Part shown: piece after piece, positions 54,974 through 63,726 of the stretch | Layout of the letters: every line of letters begins with the position of its first letter | Numbering within the stretch: position 1 is the first letter of the stretch | From: JABDQA01 sp963824415 | GTDB lineage: Bacteria > Desulfobacterota > Desulfobulbia > Desulfobulbales > Desulfocapsaceae | Length of the DNA: 64,000 bases | Direction: 5' to 3' | Assembly (NCBI GenBank): GCA_963824415.1 | Contig: CAWGPM010000005.1 | Location: forward strand, 310,001 to 374,000 | The notes under the pieces: model-generated | The model's input: the letters and a program-made list of their open reading frames with translations, nothing else | Told to the model about the DNA's origin: nothing | Database searches by the model: none | Program-made: the position numbers and the translations under genes

Positions 54974-55486
54974 CTATATGCTGCTGCTTGAATCTGCATG
55001 AAGTTTGGGATAATCGAATATGAGTAGACGGCCTGATTCGGGACCGATATGCGCCCAGCGCTTGCAGTCAAATTGGATCAGCACGATGCCGCAGGTCGGG
55101 ACATTGTCGAGCCTCTCGCCGCTGAGATATTCACCACATTCGGTAATACCGTGATTATGTCCGACCAGCGCAAGGGTTTTAATCGAGTCGGAAGTCCTCT
55201 TGAGGATCTCGATAATATTGTGCGCGGAGAAGGTGTACAGCTCATCTTCGAGAATGATATCTTTCTTGCTGAAACCGATTTCAGCGCCAACGGCCCGTGC
55301 CGTCTTTCTGGCCCGCCTGGCCGGGCTGGAGATGATGCAGTCGGGCCTTGGATCAATTGTTGCCAGACGTTTTCCCATAAACGGGGCATCCCGCTTGCCG
55401 CGTTTGTTCAACGGTCGCTCGAAATCACTGAGCCCGGGGTTGGACCAACTCGATTTAGCGTGCCGGATCAGGAAAAGATGTTTCAT
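54974..55486 (-). CDS. sixA: Phosphohistidine phosphatase, SixA family
   Basis: The 170-residue histidine-phosphatase-fold protein has the RHAKSSW motif (catalytic His9), the SSPARRARKTA site and the second His in LVGHNHG. SixA removes phosphate from histidine in phosphorelay or PTS proteins. The start overlaps the parA stop by four bases. SixA genes often accompany CHAD proteins or polyphosphate genes, as here. Confidence 0.9.
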   Translation of the reverse strand: MKHLFLIRHAKSSWSNPGLSDFERPLNKRGKRDAPFMGKRLATIDPRPDCIISSPARRARKTARAVGAEIGFSKKDIILEDELYTFSAHNIIEILKRTSDSIKTLALVGHNHGITECGEYLSGERLDNVPTCGIVLIQFDCKRWAHIGPESGRLLIFDYPKLHADSSSSI

Positions 55487-56229
55487 CGGCTCAACCGGCG
55501 CTCAACAATTTCCTGCCAGAGCTTCTCATAGGAAAGCGCCGCAATGGACTTTCGGGGCGCCGCACCGACCGGCCGGCGGTAGAGTCCCATCTTTTCTATC
55601 TCGGCCATAAAGGGAATATAGTTCTTCATGAAAATCGGGTAATCCTGATATTTTTTCATGATTGAAGCATGCATCACCTTGCGCCGCTCGACCATTGAAA
55701 AAAAGCCAAGCACTTTTTTCTTTTTCGAGCCCACCTTCTTCAGCAGTTTCAAGAGCTGCTCGAGCGCAAGCAGCGACAGCGTCGTGGGCACAACCGGCAC
55801 CACCACGCAGTCGGCAGCGGTAATGATATTTTCCGATAAGACGGTCACATTGGGCGGACAATCCAGAAAAACATAATCGTATTCGGTTGCCAGCGGAGAC
55901 AGCAGCCGGCTCAGGACCAGCCGGTTTTCCTGCTTACTGCCTTCATGAATGGCAATGTCGAGATTTCTGAAGGAAAAATGAGCCGGCAACAGATCGAGCC
56001 CGTCGAAGTCGGTACCCCGGATAAACTGATAAAAATCTCCGGTGAGCAACCGGGACCGGTTGAATTTCTTCTTCGGCTTGATACGGTAATAAAATGATGC
56101 GGCTCCCTGGGAATCCATATCGCAGAGCAGCACCCGATACCCGGATTTTGATGCCGTGTAGGCCAGATTGACAGAGGTAGCGGTTTTACCGACACCTCCT
56201 TTACTGCTGTATACCGCAATTACCTTCAT
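55483..56229 (-). CDS. ParA-family ATPase
   Basis: The 248-residue deviant-Walker ATPase has SKGGVGKT (signature Lys10, P-loop Lys15), the switch region CDMDSQGAAS and Walker B YVFLDCPPN. These proteins position DNA or large cytoplasmic cargos by gradients on the nucleoid. There is no parB or parS candidate beside it. It lies between a CHAD protein (47 bases upstream) and sixA, which it overlaps. Inference: it may position a polyphosphate-associated cargo. Confidence 0.88.
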   Translation of the reverse strand: MKVIAVYSSKGGVGKTATSVNLAYTASKSGYRVLLCDMDSQGAASFYYRIKPKKKFNRSRLLTGDFYQFIRGTDFDGLDLLPAHFSFRNLDIAIHEGSKQENRLVLSRLLSPLATEYDYVFLDCPPNVTVLSENIITAADCVVVPVVPTTLSLLALEQLLKLLKKVGSKKKKVLGFFSMVERRKVMHASIMKKYQDYPIFMKNYIPFMAEIEKMGLYRRPVGAAPRKSIAALSYEKLWQEIVERRLSR

Positions 56230-56276
56230 AATGTCCCCGTAATTCCCACCGCGTGCGACAACTCAGGCTTCAATAG

Positions 56277-57833
56277 TCATTTTTTCCGGCCATCAAGCAT
56301 CGTCTTCAGCAACGCCGATACCCTCGTCTCGGAAAACTGCTCGAAGGTTGCTTCAAAGCGGCTTCGCACCTGCTGATGGTGGCTGTTGAGCAAAGCAATC
56401 AGTCCTCCCAAGGCAGCGCCGAGCCGGATCGTCTGCAGGTTCCTGGAGCGCAGTGCGCCGAGCCTGGCACCGAGCATCTGCTGCTGAACGGAGAGGTCGT
56501 TGAAGTCGCCCAGGTTGTCCTGCAACCGTTTCATATGTTTTACGATACGCTCAAGCTGAGCCTCGTCGTAATAGCTCTTAAAAAACTCAAGCAGATATCT
56601 GAGTTTTTTTCCTTTGATACGCAAGCGGTGAAGCGCCTCATCCGGGGTTGAACTGGTGATTTTCTTGCCGTCTTTTAGAAACCTGTTATAGCGCTTGCTT
56701 ATGAGTGCGTCGGCAAATTCACGGCACCTCCCGGTACGGGGACCTGAAAACAGCTCCGATTCCGGATCGCTCAGAAACGCCTGCCAGTCCCTGAGCAGGT
56801 TGGCATAGCGTTCGGATTTCAAATGGTGTCTGAGCAGCTTCAACTCCTGGATCCGATTCTGGTGCAGCTCGTCGAAAAAGATTTCCATACCCGGCTGCAG
56901 AGAATCGGGCAGCATATCAAGATAGTTCTGTTTTTCGAGCAGGTACACGTCTATGTCTCTAAGCGCTCCCGTGAGGCCGCCAAGCCAGCTGAACTCCTGC
57001 TGAAAATAGCTGGCCTCCTCGGCCGGCAGCACCTTTCTGGTAAGGCTCAAAATTGATCTGGTGCGCCGCACGGCTATTCTGAAATCGTGCAGGAACTCGG
57101 TATCGATATCAGCGTACAACCCGTCATAATTTTTCTGCATGTCCCCCAGCAGGTGCAGGCTGATTTTCGCTATTGCACCGCCGATATCGTCGTCTGGATC
57201 GAGCGCAACCCTGAATTTTTCGCCATAGTCGAGCACGTCTCGCCCAGATGCTGCCAATACCCGCTCCAGGTATTGTTTACGATTTACCGTTTCGAGGTTT
57301 TGCAGCCGGCAGAACTCGAGGACTTTTTCATAGGGTGATTCATAGCCGCGGATTTCCTCAATGGTAAAGAGCTCCGGCAATGGTGTCGAAGCCAACTCGG
57401 TGTCGGTGTCGAGCGTTTCGTTGCGCAGGGCCAGGCGGGCGATTGTTTTGCGATCCTTGTTCAAAACCCGGTAATGATGCGCGGTTTCGATAAGGCTCAC
57501 CAGCGGGCAGAGGGCCCGCATTTCGATGATTTTCGCCAACTGCCAGGCAAAGGTGTTTTCGGTGAAGTCCCAGCAGAAATATTTTGCTCTTTTTCTAACC
57601 GATTCTTCGGCCACGGAAGACCCCGAAATATTTTCCAGACGGAGCTGGCCGGACGCCTGAGAGCAGATCAGATTCCTGCGGAAGAGGCGCCAGTCGAAGG
57701 TGTCGTAATAGGTTCTCTGACCAGTTCTGGTTTGCAGCGCTTCAACCAGGAAGTGCTGATCCAACTTTTTCAGAAAATCTTCTGCTTCAAGCGCACCGCG
57801 CAGAATGTAGGTTACCTCGCGGGGTTGGTTCAT
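56277..57833 (-). CDS. CYTH-like/CHAD domain protein
   Basis: The 518-residue protein has an N-terminal part resembling a CYTH (triphosphate tunnel) domain (QRTYYDTFDWRLFRRN), but the ExExK entry motif reads EVTYIL, so catalysis is doubtful. From about residue 210 there is a full CHAD domain, a helical bundle rich in conserved His, Arg and Lys (LHDFRIAVRRTRSILSL and LHRLRIKGKKLRYLLEFF). CHAD domains bind polyphosphate and can coat its granules. It starts one base after argJ and precedes parA by 47 bases. Confidence 0.88.
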   Translation of the reverse strand: MNQPREVTYILRGALEAEDFLKKLDQHFLVEALQTRTGQRTYYDTFDWRLFRRNLICSQASGQLRLENISGSSVAEESVRKRAKYFCWDFTENTFAWQLAKIIEMRALCPLVSLIETAHHYRVLNKDRKTIARLALRNETLDTDTELASTPLPELFTIEEIRGYESPYEKVLEFCRLQNLETVNRKQYLERVLAASGRDVLDYGEKFRVALDPDDDIGGAIAKISLHLLGDMQKNYDGLYADIDTEFLHDFRIAVRRTRSILSLTRKVLPAEEASYFQQEFSWLGGLTGALRDIDVYLLEKQNYLDMLPDSLQPGMEIFFDELHQNRIQELKLLRHHLKSERYANLLRDWQAFLSDPESELFSGPRTGRCREFADALISKRYNRFLKDGKKITSSTPDEALHRLRIKGKKLRYLLEFFKSYYDEAQLERIVKHMKRLQDNLGDFNDLSVQQQMLGARLGALRSRNLQTIRLGAALGGLIALLNSHHQQVRSRFEATFEQFSETRVSALLKTMLDGRKK

Positions 57834-57834
57834 T

Positions 57835-59019
57835 TCAGGTCCTGTAATCTGCGTTGATTTTCACGTAATCGATAGAAAAATCGCAGGTATAGATCTCTTC
57901 GCAACCGGCTCCATCCTTGAGGTCGATACAGACGGTGATGCTCTTCTGCCTGAGCAGCGCAGTTGCAGCACGCTCCTGCTCCTGGCCGACGGATAAGCCG
58001 TTTTTAACGATGACCACATCTCCAAAGGCGATATCGACCCGATCCGGATTGAATTTAACGCCGGAACGCCCCATTGCTCCCATGATTCTTCCCCAGTTGG
58101 CGTCTTCGCCGAAAAAAGCGGTCTTCACCAGATTGGAGTTTGCCACGGTCCGGGCCATCCGTTCAGCGTCACTGTGCTCCTTTGCCCCACAGACCCGGAT
58201 GGTTATAAATTTGGTCGCCCCTTCCCCATCCGCGACGATTTGCATGGCAAGATCTTTGAGAAGCATTTCAAGGCCGTCGCAGAAGGCCTGATAATCCGGG
58301 TGTTCGTCATCATCGATCCAGGGATTGCCGGCCGTCCCGTTGGCCATAACCAGAACCATATCGTTGGTGCTGGTATCACCGTCGATGGTGATGCGGTTGA
58401 AGGTACGTTCTACGGCCGAGCGCAGTGCGCTCTTGAGCTGACTGAAGCTGATCTGGGCATCAGTCATCACGAATGCCAGCATGGTCGCCATGTTCGGCAT
58501 GATCATACCGGCCCCTTTGGCCATTCCCATCAAGCGAACCTCCGTACCGCCGATCTCAACCGAGTCGAAGGCGGTTTTGGGAACGGTATCCGTGGTCATG
58601 ATGGCTTCGGCCACCCGTCCGAAGTTGTCAGGATCCAGGTTTTCGACCAGAGCTTGCATATTTTGTTCAAAAGCATCCACGTTCAGCGCAGCACCGATCA
58701 CGCCGGTGGACGAGACCAGCACCATATCCTCTTCGATCCCCAGAGCCTGGGCCGCCAGCCTGCTGGTCTGCAGGGCCGCCTCCATGCCCTGATCACCGGT
58801 GCAGGCATTGGCGCAACCGCTGTTGACCAACACCGCCTGACAACGGCCCTGCTTGAGCCTGTCGACACTGAGCAGCACCGGAGCCGCTTTGACCTGATTA
58901 GTGGTAAAGACGCCGGCGGTAACAGCGGGCACAGTGCTGTAGATCAGACCAAGGTCGAGACGATCTTTATATTTTATGCCTGCTGCAACGGCACCATAAG
59001 AAAAATCTTTTATTATCAT
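57835..59019 (-). CDS. argJ: Bifunctional glutamate N-acetyltransferase / amino-acid acetyltransferase ArgJ
   Basis: Arginine biosynthesis: transfers acetyl from N-acetylornithine to glutamate and, in bifunctional forms, from acetyl-CoA. The 394-residue precursor self-cleaves before the Thr of NMATMLAF, giving alpha and beta chains. NSGCANACTG, ITIDGDTSTNDM and FGEDANWGRIMGAMGRSG are canonical. It is the first gene of the long minus-strand run, so its promoter may drive the CHAD-parA-sixA genes too. Confidence 0.95.
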   Translation of the reverse strand: MIIKDFSYGAVAAGIKYKDRLDLGLIYSTVPAVTAGVFTTNQVKAAPVLLSVDRLKQGRCQAVLVNSGCANACTGDQGMEAALQTSRLAAQALGIEEDMVLVSSTGVIGAALNVDAFEQNMQALVENLDPDNFGRVAEAIMTTDTVPKTAFDSVEIGGTEVRLMGMAKGAGMIMPNMATMLAFVMTDAQISFSQLKSALRSAVERTFNRITIDGDTSTNDMVLVMANGTAGNPWIDDDEHPDYQAFCDGLEMLLKDLAMQIVADGEGATKFITIRVCGAKEHSDAERMARTVANSNLVKTAFFGEDANWGRIMGAMGRSGVKFNPDRVDIAFGDVVIVKNGLSVGQEQERAATALLRQKSITVCIDLKDGAGCEEIYTCDFSIDYVKINADYRT

Positions 59020-59224
59020 TATGGAATCCTGTATAGTTTCTTTATGTTACGCTGCGCACCTGCGATGAGCCGCGACCGCACGGGTTTTTCTTCGGAGCGA
59101 CACAACAGTTATAATCAATGAGCCAGCCGCAGGCAATAGCCATATCACGCTACTAACAGCCCGATGTTTAACCATTTAACCCAGAAGCGGAGGGCCGCCT
59201 TTTTAAAGCACACGGTTGCTCCGG

Positions 59225-60736
59225 ATGGTTATGAGTGACGCTGATCTTCACTGGATCTTCAATGTCTTACCGACCATAGTTCTTTTCGCTGATCTTGCCA
59301 TCAGAATCGGCCTGTCCTTTCGGGTCATCATGCGCAAGCGGCCTCATGGTATTACCTTCGCGTGGTTGATTATCATTCTGCTTATACCCTTCTTCGGCGC
59401 TGTCATTTATCTCTTAGTCGGCGAAAACCGCATTTCCGACAAACGCATTGCCCGCTCGAGGCGGAGCCAGGACCACTATCAATACTGGCTTAATTCCCTG
59501 CGGGGACGAGCTCCGGTCGACTGGGGTAATCAGGCGGAGATCTGCCTGCCGCTCCATCGCCAGGCCGAAACACTCATCGGCATCCCTGCCCTGGCGGGCA
59601 ACCGGTTGCAAATCATCGAGACGCCTGCCGAGATTCTCGATGCCATCATCGAAGATATCAAGCGCGCCCGTTCGACCTGTCACCTGCAGTTTTATATCTG
59701 GCAGGAAGGCGGCAAGGTCAGCACCATCGAAAATGCGTTGATCGAGGCGGCTGGCCGGGGGGTAACCTGCCGCATTCTGTTGGACTCCATCGGCAGCAGC
59801 GAATTCTTGAAAAGCCATCGGTCACAGGAGCTCAAAGACGCCGGCATCCGCATTCAGGAATCACTGCCGGCTGGTCTTATCAAAGCTATCTTTGCCCGCG
59901 TCGATATTCGCAACCATCGAAAAATCGTGGTCATCGACGGCGAAATTGCCTATACCGGCAGCCAGAATATGGTCGATCCACGCTATTTTAAACAGGAATC
60001 TGGCGTCGGTCAGTGGGTGGATGTGATGGTCCGTATTACCGGCCCGGTGGTCGAAAGCCTGGCCGGTACCTTTATCAGCGACTGGTATCTGGAAACCGAC
60101 GATAAGTTCCTGGCCAGCGAGGACATCGGCGCCGATGTGGACGACGTCAGACGCCGCACCGACATCCATGTTGTCGAGAAAACCGGAGATACCGCGGTAC
60201 AACTGGTGCCCTCCGGTCCTGGTCTGGTGCCGGAAGCCATTCATTCACTGCTGCTCACCACGATCTACTCTGCCCAGGATGAACTGGTCCTGACTACCCC
60301 TTATTTCGTTCCCGACGAACCGCTCCTCACCGCGCTCAAATCGGCCGCCCAGCGCGGCGTCAGCGTGACCCTGATTCTGCCTGAGAAGAACGACTCCCGA
60401 CTCGTGCAATACGCCAGCCGGGCCCATTATCACGAACTGGCCAGAACGGGCGTTCGCATCATGCTTTTTCACGGCGGGCTGCTGCATTCCAAGACTATCA
60501 CCGTGGACCGCAAATTCGCCTTGTTTGGCTCGGTGAATCTGGACATGCGAAGCTTCTGGCTCAACTTCGAGGCCACCCTGTTCGTTTATGACAAGCACTT
60601 TACCGATAAAATCCGCACGATCCAGGCCCGCTACGAGGATCAATCCACCGAAGTCGATGAGCACGAAGTGGACCGGCGGCCGGTCATCAACCGTTTCAAG
60701 GAGAACGTGGCGCTGCTCATCGGCCCGCTGCTGTGA
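59225..60736 (+). CDS. cls: Cardiolipin synthase (phospholipase D family)
   Basis: Joins phosphatidylglycerol molecules into cardiolipin at the inner membrane. The product of about 503 residues has two N-terminal membrane helices (IVLFADLAIRIGLSFRV; ITFAWLIIILLIPFFGAVIY) and two HKD motifs (HRKIVVIDGEIAYTGSQNM and HSKTITVDRKFALFGSVN), both with the His-Lys-Asp set complete. TTG 59216, ATG 59225 and ATG 59231 are all possible starts; no ribosome site decides between them. It is followed after four bases by the metallophosphoesterase gene. Confidence 0.92.
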   Translation: MVMSDADLHWIFNVLPTIVLFADLAIRIGLSFRVIMRKRPHGITFAWLIIILLIPFFGAVIYLLVGENRISDKRIARSRRSQDHYQYWLNSLRGRAPVDWGNQAEICLPLHRQAETLIGIPALAGNRLQIIETPAEILDAIIEDIKRARSTCHLQFYIWQEGGKVSTIENALIEAAGRGVTCRILLDSIGSSEFLKSHRSQELKDAGIRIQESLPAGLIKAIFARVDIRNHRKIVVIDGEIAYTGSQNMVDPRYFKQESGVGQWVDVMVRITGPVVESLAGTFISDWYLETDDKFLASEDIGADVDDVRRRTDIHVVEKTGDTAVQLVPSGPGLVPEAIHSLLLTTIYSAQDELVLTTPYFVPDEPLLTALKSAAQRGVSVTLILPEKNDSRLVQYASRAHYHELARTGVRIMLFHGGLLHSKTITVDRKFALFGSVNLDMRSFWLNFEATLFVYDKHFTDKIRTIQARYEDQSTEVDEHEVDRRPVINRFKENVALLIGPLL

Positions 60737-60740
60737 TTTC

Positions 60741-61479
60741 ATGAAAATCCTGCTGATCTCAGATATCCACGCAAATTTTCCTGCCCTACAGGCGGTCTGG
60801 AATCACTTCCGCGAACCTTTCGATCTGATACTCAACGGCGGCGATACCACGGTGTACGGACCCTTCCCAAATCAAACAATCGACTGGCTACGGGACCATG
60901 AAGTGGTTTCCATCCTTGGCAATACGGACCGTCATGTGCTGCAGCTCCTTGAGGGCAGGACCTTCAAAAAGCCAAGAAAGGCCGAAAAGCGGGTCATGTA
61001 CGGCTGGACCGCCACCGAGCTCAGCGAGCCCAATCGGGAATGGCTTCGGAGCCAGCCGGTGTCACAGGCGCTGCCACCCATTTCCCGGGGAGCAAACCGA
61101 GGCTGCGATGTGTCACTGGCGATGCATCACGGCAGCCCGGCAGACCCCGACGAATTTTTATTCGCGACCACGCCGCAATGCCGTTTCGATGAGCTGGCCA
61201 GGCCTCACAGCACAGCGTCTTATCACCGTCGGCCACAGCCACAGTCAGTTTCACCGCTACAGCAACGGGGTCCATTTTATCAACCCGGGCAGCGTCGGAC
61301 GGATGTTCGACGGCAAAATCAGCGCTGCCTGCGCTGTTCTAACCTTAGTCGGGCACGAGATCGATGTCGAACTGCATCGGATCGCTTATCCTGTTGAAGC
61401 GGTCATCGCAGAGCTTCACAGGGTCCGGTTGCCGGCGATCTATTTGGAGATGTATAGGCGCGGCCGCAAACTGAATTAG
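60741..61479 (+). pseudogene. Metallophosphoesterase (YfcE/MJ0936 type), frame-disrupted
   Basis: ATG 60741 opens a calcineurin-fold phosphodiesterase: MKILLISDIHANFPAL (Asp-x-His), NGGDTTVYG, GNTDRH and MHHGSPADPDE. After about residue 152 (RFDELA, near 61200) similarity stops in this frame. It resumes one base on, in the +1 frame, as GLTAQRLITVGHSHSQFHRY (the GHSH metal motif) and NPGSVG, ending at TAG 61479. So the reading frame needs one base removed near 61196-61202. It could be an assembly error or a young pseudogene. It follows cls by four bases. Confidence 0.82.
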
Positions 61480-61623
61480 CTCATTACGTGGGGGCGCAAG
61501 GTCTGCGCCGCTGAGCAGGTACTTTTAGGTTTGGCTTATCTTTTGGTTACGGTTACTATTGCATGATGGCGATAAACTATCAAAAACGGCACCTCGACTG
61601 ATAATTGGTGGATGGAGAAAGAC

Positions 61624-62544
61624 ATGGGTGATGACAGCGACAAAAAAACCAAGAAGTCCAAAAACGGTAAAGACGAAAGCAAGATCAAGCTCCAGGAGTT
61701 GACGGCTCTACGCAATATCGACGCTAAAAAGGACAAGGAGCGTACACCCATCTGGATCAAAAACTGGCATCTGGCCTATGAATTCGAGCTGCGCAAACTA
61801 CAGGTCGAACTGATGAAACTGCAGCAGTCGATGAAAGCAAACGGCACCAGACTCCTGCTGATCTTCGAAGGACGCGATGCGGCCGGAAAAGGGGGCACCA
61901 TCAAGCGTTTCATTGCTCACCTCAACCCCCGCTACACCAGAGTTGTCGCGCTGATTAAACCGAATGAAACCGAGGAGACCCAGTGGTACTTCCAGCGTTA
62001 TATCAGCCATCTCCCGTCCGCCGGCGAGATCGTTTTCTTCGATCGCAGCTGGTATAACCGGGCCATGGTCGAGCCGGTTATGGGGTTTTGCACTGACGAG
62101 CAGAACAAACGGTTTCTCAAGGACGTACCGCAGCTTGAAGAACTGATCGTCAAAGACGGTATCAAGCTGTTCAAATTCTATTTTTCTGTCTCCAAAGAGG
62201 TGCAAAAAGAGCGCTTCGATACCCGCCGGCTGGATCCGCTCAAGCAGTACAAACTTTCGCCGGTGGACAATCTTGCCCAGAAATACTGGGATCAATATTC
62301 GCTGCGCAAATTCCAGATGCTGCAGGAGACCAACCGGACCATGGCCCCGTGGACCATCTTTCGCTCTGACAATAAGAAAATGGCCCGGATCAACTGTATC
62401 CGCTACGTGCTGAACCAGCTCGATTACGAAGGAAAGCTGCCGGCCGAGGAACTCAAGCCGGATAAGGACATCGTGGTGTCAGGCATTGACGAGCTGCGGC
62501 ATATGGAAGAGTATTTGATGAAGCCTGACAAGCTGCATGGTTGA
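61624..62544 (+). CDS. ppk2: Polyphosphate kinase 2
   Basis: Uses polyphosphate to phosphorylate nucleoside diphosphates (or makes polyphosphate in reverse). The 306-residue single-domain enzyme has a lysine-rich N-terminus, Walker A FEGRDAAGKGG (about 81-91), the Walker B/lid region FFDRSWYNRAMVEPVMGF and SPVDNLAQKYWDQYSLR. GGAG lies 6 bases before ATG 61624, preferred over ATG 61612. It lies about 4 kb from the CHAD-ParA-SixA genes, consistent with a shared polyphosphate theme. Substrate preference (ADP, GDP or AMP) cannot be read. Confidence 0.93.
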   Translation: MGDDSDKKTKKSKNGKDESKIKLQELTALRNIDAKKDKERTPIWIKNWHLAYEFELRKLQVELMKLQQSMKANGTRLLLIFEGRDAAGKGGTIKRFIAHLNPRYTRVVALIKPNETEETQWYFQRYISHLPSAGEIVFFDRSWYNRAMVEPVMGFCTDEQNKRFLKDVPQLEELIVKDGIKLFKFYFSVSKEVQKERFDTRRLDPLKQYKLSPVDNLAQKYWDQYSLRKFQMLQETNRTMAPWTIFRSDNKKMARINCIRYVLNQLDYEGKLPAEELKPDKDIVVSGIDELRHMEEYLMKPDKLHG

Positions 62545-62552
62545 GAGATATC

Positions 62553-62565
62553 CCCCCGCTGGGGG
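62553..62565. terminator. Short GC hairpin between converging genes
   Basis: CCCCC (62553-62557) and GGGGG (62561-62565) flank a 3-base loop between the 3' ends of ppk2 and the PII gene. It lacks a T-run on either strand, so terminator function is uncertain. Confidence 0.3.
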
Positions 62566-62579
62566 ACGTTCTTCATCGG

Positions 62580-62912
62580 TTATTTTCCTTCGGCAATGGC
62601 GTTGAGCTGGCTTTCCAGCCCGATCACCTGCTCAACAGGCATGACGAAGGCTATCCCGGTACCCGGCCTGTTGAACTCTCCGGCAATTCTGATGGCCTGG
62701 AGCACCGGTTCCACCGAGTGTTCGCCGAGCAGGAACATGATAATGTCGGTCTGCGCTTCAAGGGTCAGGCCGAAAAACGTTTTCGCCTCCCTGATTCCGG
62801 TCCCGCGCGCTGGAATGATGGTCGCCCCGGTCGCTCCGCTCTCTTTGCCCGCATCGACCACGGCATCGGTATAGTCGGGTTTGACACTGGCCAAGATCAG
62901 TTTAAATTTCAT
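62580..62912 (-). CDS. PII-like nitrogen-regulatory-type protein
   Basis: A 110-residue protein of the GlnB/PII superfamily: KLILASVKPDYTDAVVDAGK, GATGATIIPARG, IIMFLLGEHSVEPVLQAI, RPGTGIAFVMPVEQVIG. The T-loop region (TGIREAKTFFGLTLEAQ) lacks the usual uridylylated Tyr context, so it is a PII-like sensor rather than GlnB or GlnK. ATG 62912 is chosen because GGGAG lies 7 bases upstream; an ATG at 62918 is too close to that site. It begins two bases after the DUF1538 stop, so it probably regulates that membrane protein. Confidence 0.88.
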   Translation of the reverse strand: MKFKLILASVKPDYTDAVVDAGKESGATGATIIPARGTGIREAKTFFGLTLEAQTDIIMFLLGEHSVEPVLQAIRIAGEFNRPGTGIAFVMPVEQVIGLESQLNAIAEGK

Positions 62913-62914
62913 CT

Positions 62915-63715
62915 TCATTCTCCCTGCTGCATTGAGGATCTGCTCTTCTTCATAAGTCTGAGCGTTCGCCACTCGGTAAATTGCGCATAGGCCATCACCG
63001 AAATAATAGGAAACAGGCTGGCAAAGGCAATCAGGCCGAAACCATCGATTGCCGGATCCCGGCCTGGAACTGTTTTGGCCAGGCCGAGGCCCAGCGCTGT
63101 GACGATCGGCACGGTCACCGTTGAAGTCGTTACCCCGCCGGAATCGTAGGCCAGAGCGATAATCTTTTTCGGGGCAAAGATGGTCTGTACAATAACAATA
63201 AGATAACCAGCCAGAATATATAAATAAAGAGGTGTTCCTGTAACGATTCTGAAACACCCCAGGCTGATACCGAAGGCCACGCCGATGGCCACAACAATGC
63301 GCAATCCCGATTTATCTATGGTGCCGGCCGATACATCACCGGCTTTAATGGCAACTGCGAGCAGAGACGGTTCGGCAATGGTCGTGGCAAAGCCGATCAA
63401 CGCGGCAAACAGATAAATCCAGCCGTACTCGGTCCAGTCCGCGCTCAGGTACTCTACCCCGAGATCGACGATGAATGAGGGATCTGAAAGCTGCTTGGCC
63501 ATCGCTTCACCGACCGGAAACAGCGCCTTCTCAAGCCCCATCAGAAACAGACTCAGGCCGAGCAGTACATGAACCACCCCGATCAGCACGCTTTTCAGGC
63601 GGGGAATCTGCTGCCGCAGAACGGCCAATTGAAAAAACAGAATTATGATGACAATCGGCGCCACATCGCGCAGGGTAAACAACAGGGTGGAGCCGAATTC
63701 GCTGATAAAATTCAT
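62915..63715 (-). CDS. DUF1538 membrane protein
   Basis: The 266-residue inner-membrane protein has about seven helices. Family features are the amphipathic start, LGLSLFLMGLEKALFPVGE, TTIAEPSLLAVA, the AYDSGGVTTSTVTVPIVTALG stretch and DGFGLIAFASLFPI. The conserved Asp/Gly/Thr segment suggests a transport or channel role, but the function is unproven. GAGGAG 7 bases before ATG 63715 fixes the start. It lies between another DUF1538 gene (11 bases upstream) and the PII gene. Confidence 0.88.
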   Translation of the reverse strand: MNFISEFGSTLLFTLRDVAPIVIIILFFQLAVLRQQIPRLKSVLIGVVHVLLGLSLFLMGLEKALFPVGEAMAKQLSDPSFIVDLGVEYLSADWTEYGWIYLFAALIGFATTIAEPSLLAVAIKAGDVSAGTIDKSGLRIVVAIGVAFGISLGCFRIVTGTPLYLYILAGYLIVIVQTIFAPKKIIALAYDSGGVTTSTVTVPIVTALGLGLAKTVPGRDPAIDGFGLIAFASLFPIISVMAYAQFTEWRTLRLMKKSRSSMQQGE

Positions 63716-63726
63716 GGCCCCGCTCC

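Noticed and set aside
59187..59204. GCGG/CCGC hairpin followed by T5 upstream of cls
   Set aside because: Only a 4-base stem; too weak to call a terminator, and it lies just before a gene start.
60898..61200. Possible separate protein starting at 60898 in the +1 frame
   Set aside because: Before about 61200 this frame has no family similarity; only the part after that continues the metallophosphoesterase, so it is the second half of a frameshifted gene.
62919..63257. N-terminal extension of the PII-like frame to 63257
   Set aside because: The extension reads the DUF1538 gene out of frame; the ribosome site and family alignment place the start at 62912.
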